Shown: positions 17,133-26,502 of the stretch, in pieces | How the letters are laid out: every line of letters starts with the position of its first letter | Numbering within the stretch: position 1 is the first letter of the stretch | From: a bacterium 1XD8-76 | Lineage (GTDB): Bacteria; Bacillota; Clostridia; Lachnospirales; Lachnospiraceae | Length of the DNA: 64,000 nucleotides | Direction of reading: 5' to 3' | Assembly: GCA_003611955.1 (NCBI GenBank) | Contig: RAZE01000015.1 | Location: forward strand, 37,342 to 101,341 | The notes under the pieces: generated by a model | What the model was told of the DNA's origin: nothing | The model's database searches: none | Seen by the model: only the letters and a program-made list of their open reading frames with translations | Translations under genes and position numbers: made by a program

Positions 17133-18541
17133 CCCCCGGCGCGAAAAGCCTTTGTGCCTTTGCCGTGAAACGGGGGGATCTAAAAAAGCGCATCGACGTC
17201 CACTATAACCTGCCCGAATATACTCTGCTCGAAAAACAGCTGCGCAGCAAATTTGCCGACCGCCTGAAACCTCTCGGCGAAATTGCCGATGTTATCTGCG
17301 GCCCCTTCGGGAGCGCCATAAAAAACACCGACTACCGGGAGTCGGGCATACCTCTCGTGCGTATAACCAATGTATCCAAAGACGGTTATATGAATTATGA
17401 CGATCTGATCTTTCTATCCGAGGAGCTGGGAGAACGGCTTTGCCGGACGCAGGTGACCGAAGGGGATATCGTTATATCGCAGCGCGGTTCACTGGGACAG
17501 TGCGCGGTCGTCGACGGCAGATATCCCAAAATGAATATCTCCGCCAACATTATCGCTGTCAAAAACATACGCGAATCCTCCGCATCTTTCATCCACGATT
17601 ATCTTCTCTCTGTTGTCGGTCAGGCTCTGCTCGCAAGAAATGCCAGCGGCCAGGTTCAGCAGAAAATAACCACACAGGATATCGCGGATGTGCCGATCCC
17701 GCTCGGCTGCGACGAAAAGCATCTCTCCGGCCTGGTCCGGAGCGCATATTCTTCCTATTCACAAAAGATCGCGCAGACGGATTCCCTGCTGCGGGGGATG
17801 AGCGGTTATATCCATGAAGTCCTCGATCTCGATGAGGTAGAGGACAAAACAACAATCTTTTTCGCGGCACCCCGGGGAAATGTTCTGCACAAAAGGATGG
17901 ACCCGGAATACCACAGACCGTTCTACGCCCACAGGATCCGTGAAATAGAGAAAGCGCCCCACGATACCCTGGGAAATATCGTGGAGTTCTCCAACGAGAC
18001 CTGGAATCAGAAGGATTATTTTGCCTCGGAGTTTCCCTATATTGAAATCTCCGGGGTCCGGCTCAGAGAAAATGTATATGAGACTGTGGCCACCCCTCTG
18101 GAGAAAGCTCCCAGCCGGGCGAAAATGATCGTGCGCCGCGGCGATATTATCGTTTCCACCACCCGGCCGCACCGCGGAGCCATAGCGACCATAACCTGCC
18201 CCGACGGCGAAATGGAGATCGCATCGACCGGATTTTGTGTACTGCGCCGTTTAAGGCGGGAGGATGTGTCGAAAGAATATCTGCAGTGGATCCTGTTGGA
18301 GGATTATGTCCTGCTGCAGATGCTCCGGGGAAGCAGCGGCGGTAATTATCCGGCGATCACCGGCGATGAATTAAAAAAGATCGTCATTCCGATCCCGGAT
18401 CCAGCCCTTCAAAAGAAAATCTGCGAAGAGGCGGCCAGAAGAAAAGATGCCGTAAAGGCGCTGCGCGGCGAGGCGGCGCGGGAATGGCAGGCGGCAAAAA
18501 CACAGTTTGAAAAAGATCTGTTTGGAGGACAAAAGAAATGA
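17129..18541 (+). CDS. hsdS: HsdS-type DNA specificity subunit
   Basis: The 470-residue protein has two target-recognition domains: one from about residue 45 (KPLGEIADVICGPFGSAI), the other from about residue 275 (TLGNIVEFSNETWNQKDYF). Each ends in a long helix with the conserved signature (TTQDIADVPIPL; ITGDELKKIVIPIPDPALQ). It would set the DNA site recognised by the upstream nuclease-methylase fusion. The start is the GTG within GTGACC, giving a 4-base overlap with the upstream stop. Its own stop overlaps the next ATG (ATGA), so all three genes are translationally coupled. Confidence 0.9.
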   Translation: MTPGAKSLCAFAVKRGDLKKRIDVHYNLPEYTLLEKQLRSKFADRLKPLGEIADVICGPFGSAIKNTDYRESGIPLVRITNVSKDGYMNYDDLIFLSEELGERLCRTQVTEGDIVISQRGSLGQCAVVDGRYPKMNISANIIAVKNIRESSASFIHDYLLSVVGQALLARNASGQVQQKITTQDIADVPIPLGCDEKHLSGLVRSAYSSYSQKIAQTDSLLRGMSGYIHEVLDLDEVEDKTTIFFAAPRGNVLHKRMDPEYHRPFYAHRIREIEKAPHDTLGNIVEFSNETWNQKDYFASEFPYIEISGVRLRENVYETVATPLEKAPSRAKMIVRRGDIIVSTTRPHRGAIATITCPDGEMEIASTGFCVLRRLRREDVSKEYLQWILLEDYVLLQMLRGSSGGNYPAITGDELKKIVIPIPDPALQKKICEEAARRKDAVKALRGEAAREWQAAKTQFEKDLFGGQKK

Positions 18542-20019
18542 TCAAATTGAGCGGAATCCTACAATACTCTATGGGCGGTTTTCTCTGCCTTCGCGGTTTT
18601 GCATCCTTTAAACTTCTGAGCGCCGTATCCGAGCCAAACCCCGAGGTTCAGCGCGAACTCATCGAGACGCACAGGGGGGAGATGGCGGACTTTCTGAACG
18701 CCGGGGAATACCGTTTCTTTCCGGAAGTTATCCTGTCGCTCCATCTGACGGACGGCACAAAAGATTTTGAAACTCTTGAGAGTTTTCACGCCAGCCTGTC
18801 CGCAGGACAGACCTGGAACAAAAATGTCGGAAATATTCATTTCAGCACCTCACAGAATGTCACGAAAAATACCACCAATACCTACGATCCGCTGCCGCGT
18901 GTGGAGAGGATGAATCTGACCCACATCCGGTTTGACGAAAAAACAAACCGTCTGATGCGGATCGACGGAAATCATCGTCTGAGCGTGGCCGATGAGATAG
19001 CCGACGATTTTTCTGTTCCGTACTGCCTCCTGCTTTTTCGGACCCCTACCGAGAACGAACAGTATGCAAGGGCGATCTTCCACAATATCAACGCCAAGCA
19101 GATCCCCCTGAAACTGGAGGAAAATCTCAGAGTGATACTGGGCAGCCCCGCTGTATTTTCCGATGACAAACTGAAATCCGATCCCTCCTTCGGCTGGGAA
19201 TATTATCTGGCCAGAAAGACTCTTGAGAGGGTCGATCTCACCTACTTTCCGGCGATCATCGCCTACATCGGCAACGAGAAGAACACTTTCTTCGTCGAGC
19301 TGTACAAATGGCTTCTCAGAAACAATGAGCTGCAGGCGGAGGACGCCTCGGTCGATATCATCCGCACACAGCTCGTCGACATCGAGAGCGCCCTGGTCGA
19401 TTCAGGCACTTTCGCTTCCTCCGCCAACATCGCCATCATAGGCGCCATGGCCTATTACAAACTTACCGACCCCTTCAAATACCGCGGTTTTTTAAAGTGG
19501 GTAAAGAAAAACCATATCGGGAACGTGAGCCAGCTGCACATGGACGACGTGATAAAACTTTATGACGAAATTTATGAGCACATCCCCAAAAAAGCTTTCC
19601 TCGCCAGATGGTATCCGGCCCAGACAGATCCCGAATATACCAGATCCCTGCACCGGGTGAACGCCATCAAAAAAGTCGCCCGGGAACTGAACCTGGAATT
19701 GACCGACCTGGGAACACAGACAGCCGAAGCCTTCGACATCCGCGAGGTAATGTATCATGATATCAGGGACTGCGATATCTTTATCGCCGATCTGACAGGA
19801 GCCAGACCCAACGTCATGGTGGAGGTCGGCTACGCCCTGAGATATGTCGATACGGGCCGCATGGTCTTCTATTTTCAGGAGACGGATTCCGCGAAAAAAG
19901 TCCCCTTTGATGTGAATCATTTTTCGTATGACAAGATCAGCGATTCCGCGGAAATCGAATCGAAGACAAAGGCCCGCATCGAGGCGATCCTTGCAAAAGC
20001 ATACAATGGGGCGGTGTGA
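18538..20019 (+). CDS. DGQHR/ParB-like protein with deoxyribosyltransferase/TIR-like C-terminus
   Basis: Residues about 60-330 resemble DGQHR proteins (DndB and ParB-like relatives), with IDGNHRL at 142-148 in place of DGQHR, followed by IFHNINAKQIPL. Residues about 400-493 form a nucleotide-hydrolase-like fold: RDCDIFIADLTGARPNVMVE and GYALRYVDTG. The Glu at 429 is at the position of the catalytic Glu of nucleoside 2-deoxyribosyltransferases and some TIR-like NAD-degrading domains. The coupling to a nuclease-methylase and HsdS suggests a DNA-modification sensor joined to a nucleotide-cleaving effector (inference). No close described homologue of the whole architecture comes to mind. Confidence 0.7.
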   Translation: MIKLSGILQYSMGGFLCLRGFASFKLLSAVSEPNPEVQRELIETHRGEMADFLNAGEYRFFPEVILSLHLTDGTKDFETLESFHASLSAGQTWNKNVGNIHFSTSQNVTKNTTNTYDPLPRVERMNLTHIRFDEKTNRLMRIDGNHRLSVADEIADDFSVPYCLLLFRTPTENEQYARAIFHNINAKQIPLKLEENLRVILGSPAVFSDDKLKSDPSFGWEYYLARKTLERVDLTYFPAIIAYIGNEKNTFFVELYKWLLRNNELQAEDASVDIIRTQLVDIESALVDSGTFASSANIAIIGAMAYYKLTDPFKYRGFLKWVKKNHIGNVSQLHMDDVIKLYDEIYEHIPKKAFLARWYPAQTDPEYTRSLHRVNAIKKVARELNLELTDLGTQTAEAFDIREVMYHDIRDCDIFIADLTGARPNVMVEVGYALRYVDTGRMVFYFQETDSAKKVPFDVNHFSYDKISDSAEIESKTKARIEAILAKAYNGAV

Positions 20020-20022
20020 TCC

Positions 20023-21192
20023 TCACACCTCCTCCCTCAGCGCGCGGATCATGCGGTCGCAGGCTTCCCTGACATTCTCCCGGGAGGTGGCAATATTCAT
20101 GCGCACAAAAGCGTCATAGCCCTCTCCCCGGAACCAGGAACCATAATCCATGGCGATCCTGCACTTCTTTTGAAGAAATTCTTTGATCTCCCGCTTTCCG
20201 GCAAAAAAGGAACTGAAATCCAGCCACATCAGATAGGTCCCCTCCAGATCGCTGATCTTCACCTCCGGACACTCCTCCTCAAACCGCCGCTTTATATACT
20301 CATAATTTCCGAAGATTACCTCCGTCACCTCCCGCAGCCAGGCTTCCCCGCCCTGCAGCGCCGCCGCCGTCGCGACATACCCGAATGCGTTTGCATTCCC
20401 CACAGACATACGCTCCTGAAACGCCTGAAATTTTTCCCTGTTCCCCTTATCCGGAATGATGACAAAAGAATTCTGGACGGCAGCTATGTTAAACGTTTTG
20501 CTTGCCGCTGCCATCGTGATCAGCATATCGTCATAGTCCCCCACTGTCGCCGCCGTCACCTTCTTTCTCCCCAGCATGGGGTTGATAATATCCTGATGGA
20601 TCTCATCGGAGATCACCATCACATGATATTTTCTGCACAATTCCAGCAGCTTTCTCAATTCCTCCTCCGTCCACACTCTTCCCACCGGGTTGTGCGGATT
20701 GCACAGAATATAGAGTTTTACATTCTTGCCGACGATATCTTCCTCCATCCTCTCATAATCCATCTCATAGGATGTCCCCGCTTTTTTCAGCTCACATCTC
20801 ACCAGTTCTCTCTCCTCGCAGTGATCCACCGCATTCATGAACGGATAGTAGACCGGCGTGGAGACCATCACGCCGTCCCCCGGCTTCGTAAACACTCTGA
20901 CCGCCCAGTAGATAGCCGGCACCACCCCGGGCGTGACGCAGATCCACTCCGACTTTATCTCATAATTATGGTGTTCCCTCTCCCATCGCACGACCGCCTC
21001 AAAATAGGACAGGGGCGGCTTAAAATACCCGAGCGGAGCGTTTATATACTTTCTTAACGCCTCCGTCACGCAGACCGGGCAGGCAAAATCCATATCGGCC
21101 ACCCACATGGACAAAAGCCCGTCCTCCCCAAACTGGTTTTCCAATCCGTCCCATTTGATACAGTTTGTGTTTTTTCTGTCTATATATTTCAT
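20023..21192 (-). CDS. PatB/MalY-type PLP C-S beta-lyase / aminotransferase
   Basis: This is a fold-type I PLP enzyme of 389 residues. LSMWVADMDFACPVCV at the N-terminus is characteristic of the PatB/MalY family. CNPHNPVGRVW binds the cofactor, ISDEIHQDI carries the Asp that pairs with the pyridine nitrogen, and ASKTFNIA supplies the PLP lysine. Members cleave cystathionine or cysteine (C-S lyase) and some also act as regulators. Substrate preference is not readable from sequence. It converges on the DGQHR-like gene with only 3 bases between stops. Confidence 0.9.
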   Translation of the reverse strand: MKYIDRKNTNCIKWDGLENQFGEDGLLSMWVADMDFACPVCVTEALRKYINAPLGYFKPPLSYFEAVVRWEREHHNYEIKSEWICVTPGVVPAIYWAVRVFTKPGDGVMVSTPVYYPFMNAVDHCEERELVRCELKKAGTSYEMDYERMEEDIVGKNVKLYILCNPHNPVGRVWTEEELRKLLELCRKYHVMVISDEIHQDIINPMLGRKKVTAATVGDYDDMLITMAAASKTFNIAAVQNSFVIIPDKGNREKFQAFQERMSVGNANAFGYVATAAALQGGEAWLREVTEVIFGNYEYIKRRFEEECPEVKISDLEGTYLMWLDFSSFFAGKREIKEFLQKKCRIAMDYGSWFRGEGYDAFVRMNIATSRENVREACDRMIRALREEV

Positions 21193-21350
21193 CGCTTTTT
21201 CTCCCCCTCAGCAGTTATACCCAGATTATAACCCCATCGGTTCGATATTGTCCATTTATTTAGCAGTACCCGAATGCGGCAAAAGCTCTCCTGTGCTAAT
21301 ACATGCCCTCCGCCGCATATATTGTAAGGACTTACCTCTCAGGAGTTCTT

Positions 21351-23222
21351 ATGCGTATCCAATCCAAAATCCGTAACTTTTCCGTCCGCAAAAGCGCCGG
21401 CAGAAAACTGTTTCTGGCAGCATCTGTCGGCTGCCTGCTCTTTCTCACCGGTTTTTTATCCGTTTTTCTCCCCCGCAGCATGCCTGCCCTTTTTGCCGAC
21501 GCCTCATACAACAGGCTTTGCCGGGAGATCTTCCGCAGCGAATTGTCCGGCAATACGCTGACGCTCCACTACACGCTGAAAAATCCGGCGGACTACGGCA
21601 TCTATGAGGCCGAAGCCCGCCTTCCCGTATATTCCCCCGAAAGCCAGGCCCTCTCCCAGGCGGCCCTCACCGACTGGCTGGAAGAGCTCTCCGCTGTCGA
21701 TCCGGAAAATCTCTCCCCGGAAAATCAGTACAGTTACACCCTGCTGACCCGCTATCTGACTCTGCAGCAGTCTCTCTCCGCCTTTACCTGCTACGAGGAG
21801 CCGCTGTCCCCGGGAAGCGGCATGCAGCAGACTCTCCCGGTTCTCTTCTCCGAATACCGGTTCCAGCGGCGGAAGGATATCGACAACTATCTCTCCCTGC
21901 TCTCCCAGACAGACAGCTATTTTCAGGGACTTCTCTCCTACGAGCGGGAAAAAGCTGACGCGGGGCTCTTTATGTCCGCGGAAAGTCTGGATGCGCTGGT
22001 TCAGGGGTGCGAGACCTTTCTTACGGAAGATGCCATAGACAGCGGTTCTCACTTTCTTGTGGAATCCTTCACCACACGCCTGACAGAATTCCGGGACGCC
22101 TATCCCGAGCTGTTAAGCGATGACGCCTTCGACTATTATTATCAGGAAAATATACGAATCTTAAAGGAAGATATGATGCCCGCCTACCGGGAACTGGCAA
22201 AAGAAATGACATTGTTGTCAGAAACAGCCCGTCAAAAAGGCGGTTTATCGGACAGCGGCGGCGCTTCCGAAAAACAGCGTTATTACACCCTGCTGATTCG
22301 GAAATCCACCGGCTCGGATCGTTCTGTGGAGGAGATTCAGGAAATGCTCTATGCACAGTTTGACTCCCTTCGCCGGGAACTTTTACAGTTGAAAAAACAG
22401 GGCTCCTCCGCAGCCGCAAGACATACCCACCCTCTCTCCGCGGAAGATATCCTCGCCTTCCTGCAGCAGGATATGAGGGAAGATTATCCTCCCCTCCTCT
22501 CCGGCTCCGAGGTGCAGGGCAGCGGCCTGTTAAAGAAACAGCTCCCTGCCGTCACCTGCGACATCAAATATATCTCTAAGAGCCTGTCCGCATCCAGCGC
22601 ACCGGCTTTCTACCTGACGCCGCAGATGGACTCCTTTCACAAAAATGTGATTTACATCAATCCGGATTCCTCCCTGGAGGGCACCACCCTCTTTACCACA
22701 CTTGCCCATGAGGCCTTTCCGGGACATCTCTACCAGACTGTCTACGCCAGGGAGAGCGGCATCGCCGACCGGAAAAATCCCCTGCGCGGCATTCTCGACT
22801 ATCCGGGCTACGCCGAAGGCTGGGCGCTCTACGCGGAGCTGGCCTCCTACGACTACGCCGCAAACTACTATGCCGCAGATACGGAAATACTGAAAACCTC
22901 CAGGTCCCTGGAACTTTGCCTCTGCTCCCTTTTGGACCTTCATATCCATTATTACGGCTTTAACCTCTCTCAGACGCAGGCGCTTCTCTCCATGTTCGGC
23001 ATTCCCGAGGAGTCAGCGCAGAACATTTATACTTACATTGAACAGGAACCCGCCAGTTACCTGAAATACTATCTCAGCTACCTTGAGATCCTGTCCTTAA
23101 AGGAGGAGGCCGCCGATCTGTGGGGTGAGAATTATTCTGATTACCGTTTTCATCAGTTTTATCTGGATGCCGGTCCCTCGGATTTTGTGTCACTTCGCGA
23201 GCGGCTTCACCGGGACAAATGA
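21351..23222 (+). CDS. Exported DUF885-family metallopeptidase-like protein
   Basis: ATG 21351 has AGGAG 6 bases upstream and opens a signal-anchor (KLFLAASVGCLLFLTGFLSV). The 624-residue protein ends in the DUF885 domain, with AHEAFPGHLYQTVY (about residue 453) as the HEXXXGH-like zinc site and YAEGWALYAELASYDY downstream, typical of this metallocarboxypeptidase-like family. It is probably secreted or membrane-anchored and acts on peptides, but the substrate is unknown. It stands alone, converging with spmB. Confidence 0.85.
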   Translation: MRIQSKIRNFSVRKSAGRKLFLAASVGCLLFLTGFLSVFLPRSMPALFADASYNRLCREIFRSELSGNTLTLHYTLKNPADYGIYEAEARLPVYSPESQALSQAALTDWLEELSAVDPENLSPENQYSYTLLTRYLTLQQSLSAFTCYEEPLSPGSGMQQTLPVLFSEYRFQRRKDIDNYLSLLSQTDSYFQGLLSYEREKADAGLFMSAESLDALVQGCETFLTEDAIDSGSHFLVESFTTRLTEFRDAYPELLSDDAFDYYYQENIRILKEDMMPAYRELAKEMTLLSETARQKGGLSDSGGASEKQRYYTLLIRKSTGSDRSVEEIQEMLYAQFDSLRRELLQLKKQGSSAAARHTHPLSAEDILAFLQQDMREDYPPLLSGSEVQGSGLLKKQLPAVTCDIKYISKSLSASSAPAFYLTPQMDSFHKNVIYINPDSSLEGTTLFTTLAHEAFPGHLYQTVYARESGIADRKNPLRGILDYPGYAEGWALYAELASYDYAANYYAADTEILKTSRSLELCLCSLLDLHIHYYGFNLSQTQALLSMFGIPEESAQNIYTYIEQEPASYLKYYLSYLEILSLKEEAADLWGENYSDYRFHQFYLDAGPSDFVSLRERLHRDK

Positions 23223-23226
23223 CAAA

Positions 23227-23748
23227 TTACTGCAAGAACATCGCCATCACCACACTCACCGCGACCCCCACTCCTGTGGCCAACAGGGCTCCGGGCAGCG
23301 TCCACCTCGTCTTTTTCACCCTGGCCGCCATGTAGTAGACGCTCATTGTGTAAAAGCAGGTCTCCGTACAGCTCATCATGATCGATGTCAAAAGCCCTGT
23401 GCGGGAATCCGGTCCGTACTGCTCAAAGATATCCAGAACCAGCCCCGTGGCGGCAGAGGAGGAAAACATCTTGATAAACAGAAGCGGCACAAACTCCGCG
23501 CCGATCCCAAACTTTTCCGTCAGGCCGCCAAACAGCTCGGAGAGCAGCGCCAAAAAACCGGAAGCCCGCAGCACCCCCACCGCCACCATCAGCCCCACCA
23601 GCGTCGGCAGCACGGTCACAACCGTTTTCAGCCCGTCCAAAGCCCCTTTCACAAAGGCGTCATACACATCCGTCCTGTTCAGAACGCCGTTCAGGACGAT
23701 GTAAAAGATGAGCGCCGGAATAATGATTACCGAGAGCCGCATCAACAT
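23227..23748 (-). CDS. spmB: Spore maturation protein B
   Basis: A 173-residue nucleoside-recognition-domain membrane protein needed, with SpmA, for spore core dehydration in Bacillus. Motifs include VLPTLVGLMVAVGVLRASGF, LLFIKMFSSSAATGLVLDIF and MMSCTETCFYTMSVYY. About five hydrophobic segments are seen. The ATG overlaps the spmA stop by 7 bases, as in other Firmicutes. Confidence 0.93.
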   Translation of the reverse strand: MLMRLSVIIIPALIFYIVLNGVLNRTDVYDAFVKGALDGLKTVVTVLPTLVGLMVAVGVLRASGFLALLSELFGGLTEKFGIGAEFVPLLFIKMFSSSAATGLVLDIFEQYGPDSRTGLLTSIMMSCTETCFYTMSVYYMAARVKKTRWTLPGALLATGVGVAVSVVMAMFLQ

Positions 23749-24371
23749 CCGCGTTTCCTCCCATACCTCATTTTAATATAAACAATCCCGGCTAACGTCG
23801 AGCAGCAGGTGGCAAGGATCGCCGGAAGGATGATGCCGGAAGGATTCCCGGAACCGTATTTTGTGCGGTAGACGATCATATTGACCGGGATCAGCTGCAG
23901 AGAAGAAATATTCAGGATCAAAAAACCGCACATGGCGTCACTGGCAGCTCTCACATCCTTTTTCTCCCCACCCCCCTTTTTGTATCCCGGTGTCCCTCTG
24001 TCCTCCTCCAGTTTTGCCAATTCCTCCATCGCCTTCAGCCCGGCAGGCGTACAGGCCCAGCCTAATCCCAGAATATTGGCCACAAGATTTGTGGCGATAA
24101 AGCCTCTGGCCGGATGTCCCTCCGGCACGTCCGGAAACAGAAAGCTGATAAAGGGCTGCAGTTTTTTGCTAAACTGGTCGATCAGCCCCGCCTGTCCGGC
24201 GATCTCCATCAAGCCCACCCAGAGCGCCATCGCCCCCGCCATCGTGATGCACAGCGTCACCGCGGACTCCGCGTACTCCAGGCAGGCGTTGCTCACCGCC
24301 TCCATATTCCCGGTAAACAGTGCATAGAGAATTCCGACCAACAGCATGCCCGCCCAAATATAGTTCAGCAT
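23742..24371 (-). CDS. spmA: Spore maturation protein A
   Basis: The 209-residue partner of SpmB carries a nucleoside-recognition (Gate) membrane domain. Key segments are ITMAGAMALWVGLMEIAGQA, HPARGFIATNLVANILGLGW and ACTPAGLKAMEEL. Its start codon lies only 14 bases from the end of the accessory island's first gene, so the island is inserted just upstream of spmAB and may have replaced the native promoter. Confidence 0.94.
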   Translation of the reverse strand: MLNYIWAGMLLVGILYALFTGNMEAVSNACLEYAESAVTLCITMAGAMALWVGLMEIAGQAGLIDQFSKKLQPFISFLFPDVPEGHPARGFIATNLVANILGLGWACTPAGLKAMEELAKLEEDRGTPGYKKGGGEKKDVRAASDAMCGFLILNISSLQLIPVNMIVYRTKYGSGNPSGIILPAILATCCSTLAGIVYIKMRYGRKRGC

Positions 24372-24384
24372 ATGCCTCCCCCTC

Positions 24385-25218
24385 TCAAAGTCTTGTCTCT
24401 ATATCTTTATGCGCCTGTCCGGGAAAAATGCCATTACTTTCATAAAGCTTCGCCCACTTTAAATTACCTTTAGCACCATTTTTTTTATTATAGAGTGTCA
24501 GCATAGCCTCTGCATATCCTATAGAACCGGCTTTGCGTTCTCTGGCTATACGGCTGATTTCCCTTGCCGAAAAACGCCCCACCTTTTCCGCAAACATATC
24601 ATCTTTCAGGCTGTCTCCATAACTGATGATCAGGCGTGCAATACCACGAAGAATATTACTTGTCAGCGAATCCACATCTCCTTCCCAGGTAATAATGCAG
24701 AGACGCAGACTACGCTGCAAAACATCATATCCATATTTACGATATATATCTTCCAATGTTGCAACACAACAGATACATCCCGGTTTACTGTTCCCGCAAA
24801 TACGCAAATCATAAGATTCTACTAATGCCTTGATAATCAGCTGTTCATCGTTCCCCGCTTCAATATTTGCCGCAAAAATTTCATATGGGAGAAGTTTTTT
24901 GACGAATCTCTGCTGATTCGCAAATATACCCGCCTCCTGTTCATACTCTAATTCATCATAAACCATGCACCATACCGGAGTATCCCGGGAGCCCGAAACA
25001 AGCGCCACGATTTCAATCGTGTGCTGTCCATTGAACACATAATTTATTCCTTGACGACGGCTGACTTTTACCGGATTTATTTGACAAAGGTCAAAATGTT
25101 CTGCAGCTTTACGAATATGATCCTCCGAAAGATGCCGCTGGTAATCCTGATTCGAAACCAGGTTTTTAATCGGAATCTGCTCAAAATGAACTTTGGGCAC
25201 ATAAGGGTTTGTTTTCAT
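24385..25218 (-). CDS. ParB-like (DUF6551-like) protein of the recombinase module
   Basis: The N-terminal ~110 residues resemble a ParB/Srx nuclease-like fold: VHFEQIPIKNLVSNQDYQRH, then GINYVFNGQHTIEIV, which fits the DGQH/DGHHR strand of ParB-like proteins. The rest is helical (SAREISRIARERKAGSIGYA) with no known domain. It is the last gene of a five-gene minus-strand series starting with a serine recombinase. A role in element maintenance, excision control or DNA binding is inferred from position only. Confidence 0.6.
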   Translation of the reverse strand: MKTNPYVPKVHFEQIPIKNLVSNQDYQRHLSEDHIRKAAEHFDLCQINPVKVSRRQGINYVFNGQHTIEIVALVSGSRDTPVWCMVYDELEYEQEAGIFANQQRFVKKLLPYEIFAANIEAGNDEQLIIKALVESYDLRICGNSKPGCICCVATLEDIYRKYGYDVLQRSLRLCIITWEGDVDSLTSNILRGIARLIISYGDSLKDDMFAEKVGRFSAREISRIARERKAGSIGYAEAMLTLYNKKNGAKGNLKWAKLYESNGIFPGQAHKDIETRL

Positions 25219-25219
25219 A

Positions 25220-26128
25220 TCAACGAGCCTCCTTCAGGGAATGAAGCATGATCTGTGCTGCCTTTTGCAATTGATATAATTCCTGTTCCAACTGATTCCT
25301 CCCTTTTTCCGTCAACAATGGAAATTTTGCCGAATAACGCGTTCGGTCAATCGTGTTGATCCAGGATGGAATCGTCAATGCAAGACTGTTGATTTCAGCA
25401 TCCGGATCAAAAGCCGGCATGTCCTTAATAGTCATGTTCTTTTTTTTCTCCACAGGTGCAGACTTTTTTATATTTATACTTTTTCTTGATGTTGCCAGCA
25501 GTTTTATCACTTCGTCCTCTGCTTTTCCATAACACGCCATAACATCTTCCATTGTTTTTTTCATTTTTCCCGCAAGAATTCTGTCTGCCGTTTCTGATTT
25601 TATGGACGCAATATAATCGATAGCCTGAGCATATGTTGAATACCTCACAATAGAGCAACGGTTCAGATGGTATTCTTCCGCAAGGCGCTCTCTTGTCCTG
25701 CCTGCACTGCTTTCATAAAGATTCTTACCCTTTGAAAGTTCCCTCCTGATACGTTCTTTAAAGCGATCCGTACCAGCAGCACTATGTGCTCCGATTATTA
25801 TGTCGGCATTGTAACGCTTTCCTATCAAATATCGATATTGATTCTCTGGCAAATACCGAGTGCGAAGCTCTTCTCGACAGGTAGTTGATATAACTTCCTC
25901 CCTAACACGAAAATTGATATTTTTTACTTCAAACCTAATATTATGCGCCATACAAATGTTATATTGTTCAAACCCCTGAACAATGTAGCCATACCAGATT
26001 ATGATTGGTTGATTGCATCCCTCCTGCAAAATTTTTTGCTCTAATACATCATATTCCTTCTGAGTATAAGGAAATATCAAACGGCGAAACTCCGAATCTA
26101 TTTTCAACACACATCTTTCTTCTGTCAT
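25220..26128 (-). CDS. ParB-like accessory protein of the recombinase module
   Basis: The 302-residue protein shows a degenerate ParB-like start: FPYTQKEYDVLEQKILQEGC, PIIIWYGYIVQGFEQYNIC. A helical segment with a probable helix-turn-helix follows (RERLAEEYHLNRCSIVRY, about residues 148-165), and then a Lys-rich linker. The order (ParB-like strand, then HTH) is that of ParB family DNA-binding proteins, but the DGHHR core is replaced by VQGFEQY. Its start overlaps the stop of the 125-residue gene (26125-26128), indicating translational coupling. Confidence 0.55.
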   Translation of the reverse strand: MTEERCVLKIDSEFRRLIFPYTQKEYDVLEQKILQEGCNQPIIIWYGYIVQGFEQYNICMAHNIRFEVKNINFRVREEVISTTCREELRTRYLPENQYRYLIGKRYNADIIIGAHSAAGTDRFKERIRRELSKGKNLYESSAGRTRERLAEEYHLNRCSIVRYSTYAQAIDYIASIKSETADRILAGKMKKTMEDVMACYGKAEDEVIKLLATSRKSINIKKSAPVEKKKNMTIKDMPAFDPDAEINSLALTIPSWINTIDRTRYSAKFPLLTEKGRNQLEQELYQLQKAAQIMLHSLKEAR

Positions 26129-26502
26129 ATTGCTGTTTCCCTCCCTATTTCTTCCGCAGAAGACATGTCAAACTGAATTAACAATCCATCTGAAGCACAC
26201 ACTCCATACAGTCGATATTTTCCATTCATTTTCCAATCTGGACAAATATTACTAAGTTGGCGAATCAAAACCTTACTGTACAATTCGCAGGATTTACGCC
26301 CTGCTATTCTATCCCAGCGAATCGCATTTGCTGTTTCCCCTTTCCGGCTTGGCAGAATAGCAATTGTAAGCTGCTGCGGATTCACCAGAAGTTGAATATA
26401 CTCAGGATCTCCCAAAAGATGAAGCGTATTTCTGTGAATTCGAATTCTGTTATTTTTACTGTCGATAACGATCAGTGGTGTATTCATACAATTATTTTTC
26501 AT
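26125..26502 (-). CDS. Small protein matching the recombinase C-terminal domain (copy 3)
   Basis: The 125-residue product aligns with the C-terminal domain of the serine recombinase at 27116 and with the 206-residue gene next to it. Shared features are PEYIQLLVNPQQLTIAILPS (compare YVELLIHPGQHQLAVRPS), AIRWDRIAGRKSCELYSKVL and GKYRLYGVCAS. Thus the module holds three copies of one uncharacterised domain. The start may be ATG 26502 or the ATG five codons later. The 3' end of the 206-residue gene overlaps its start. Confidence 0.6.
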   Translation of the reverse strand: MKNNCMNTPLIVIDSKNNRIRIHRNTLHLLGDPEYIQLLVNPQQLTIAILPSRKGETANAIRWDRIAGRKSCELYSKVLIRQLSNICPDWKMNGKYRLYGVCASDGLLIQFDMSSAEEIGRETAI

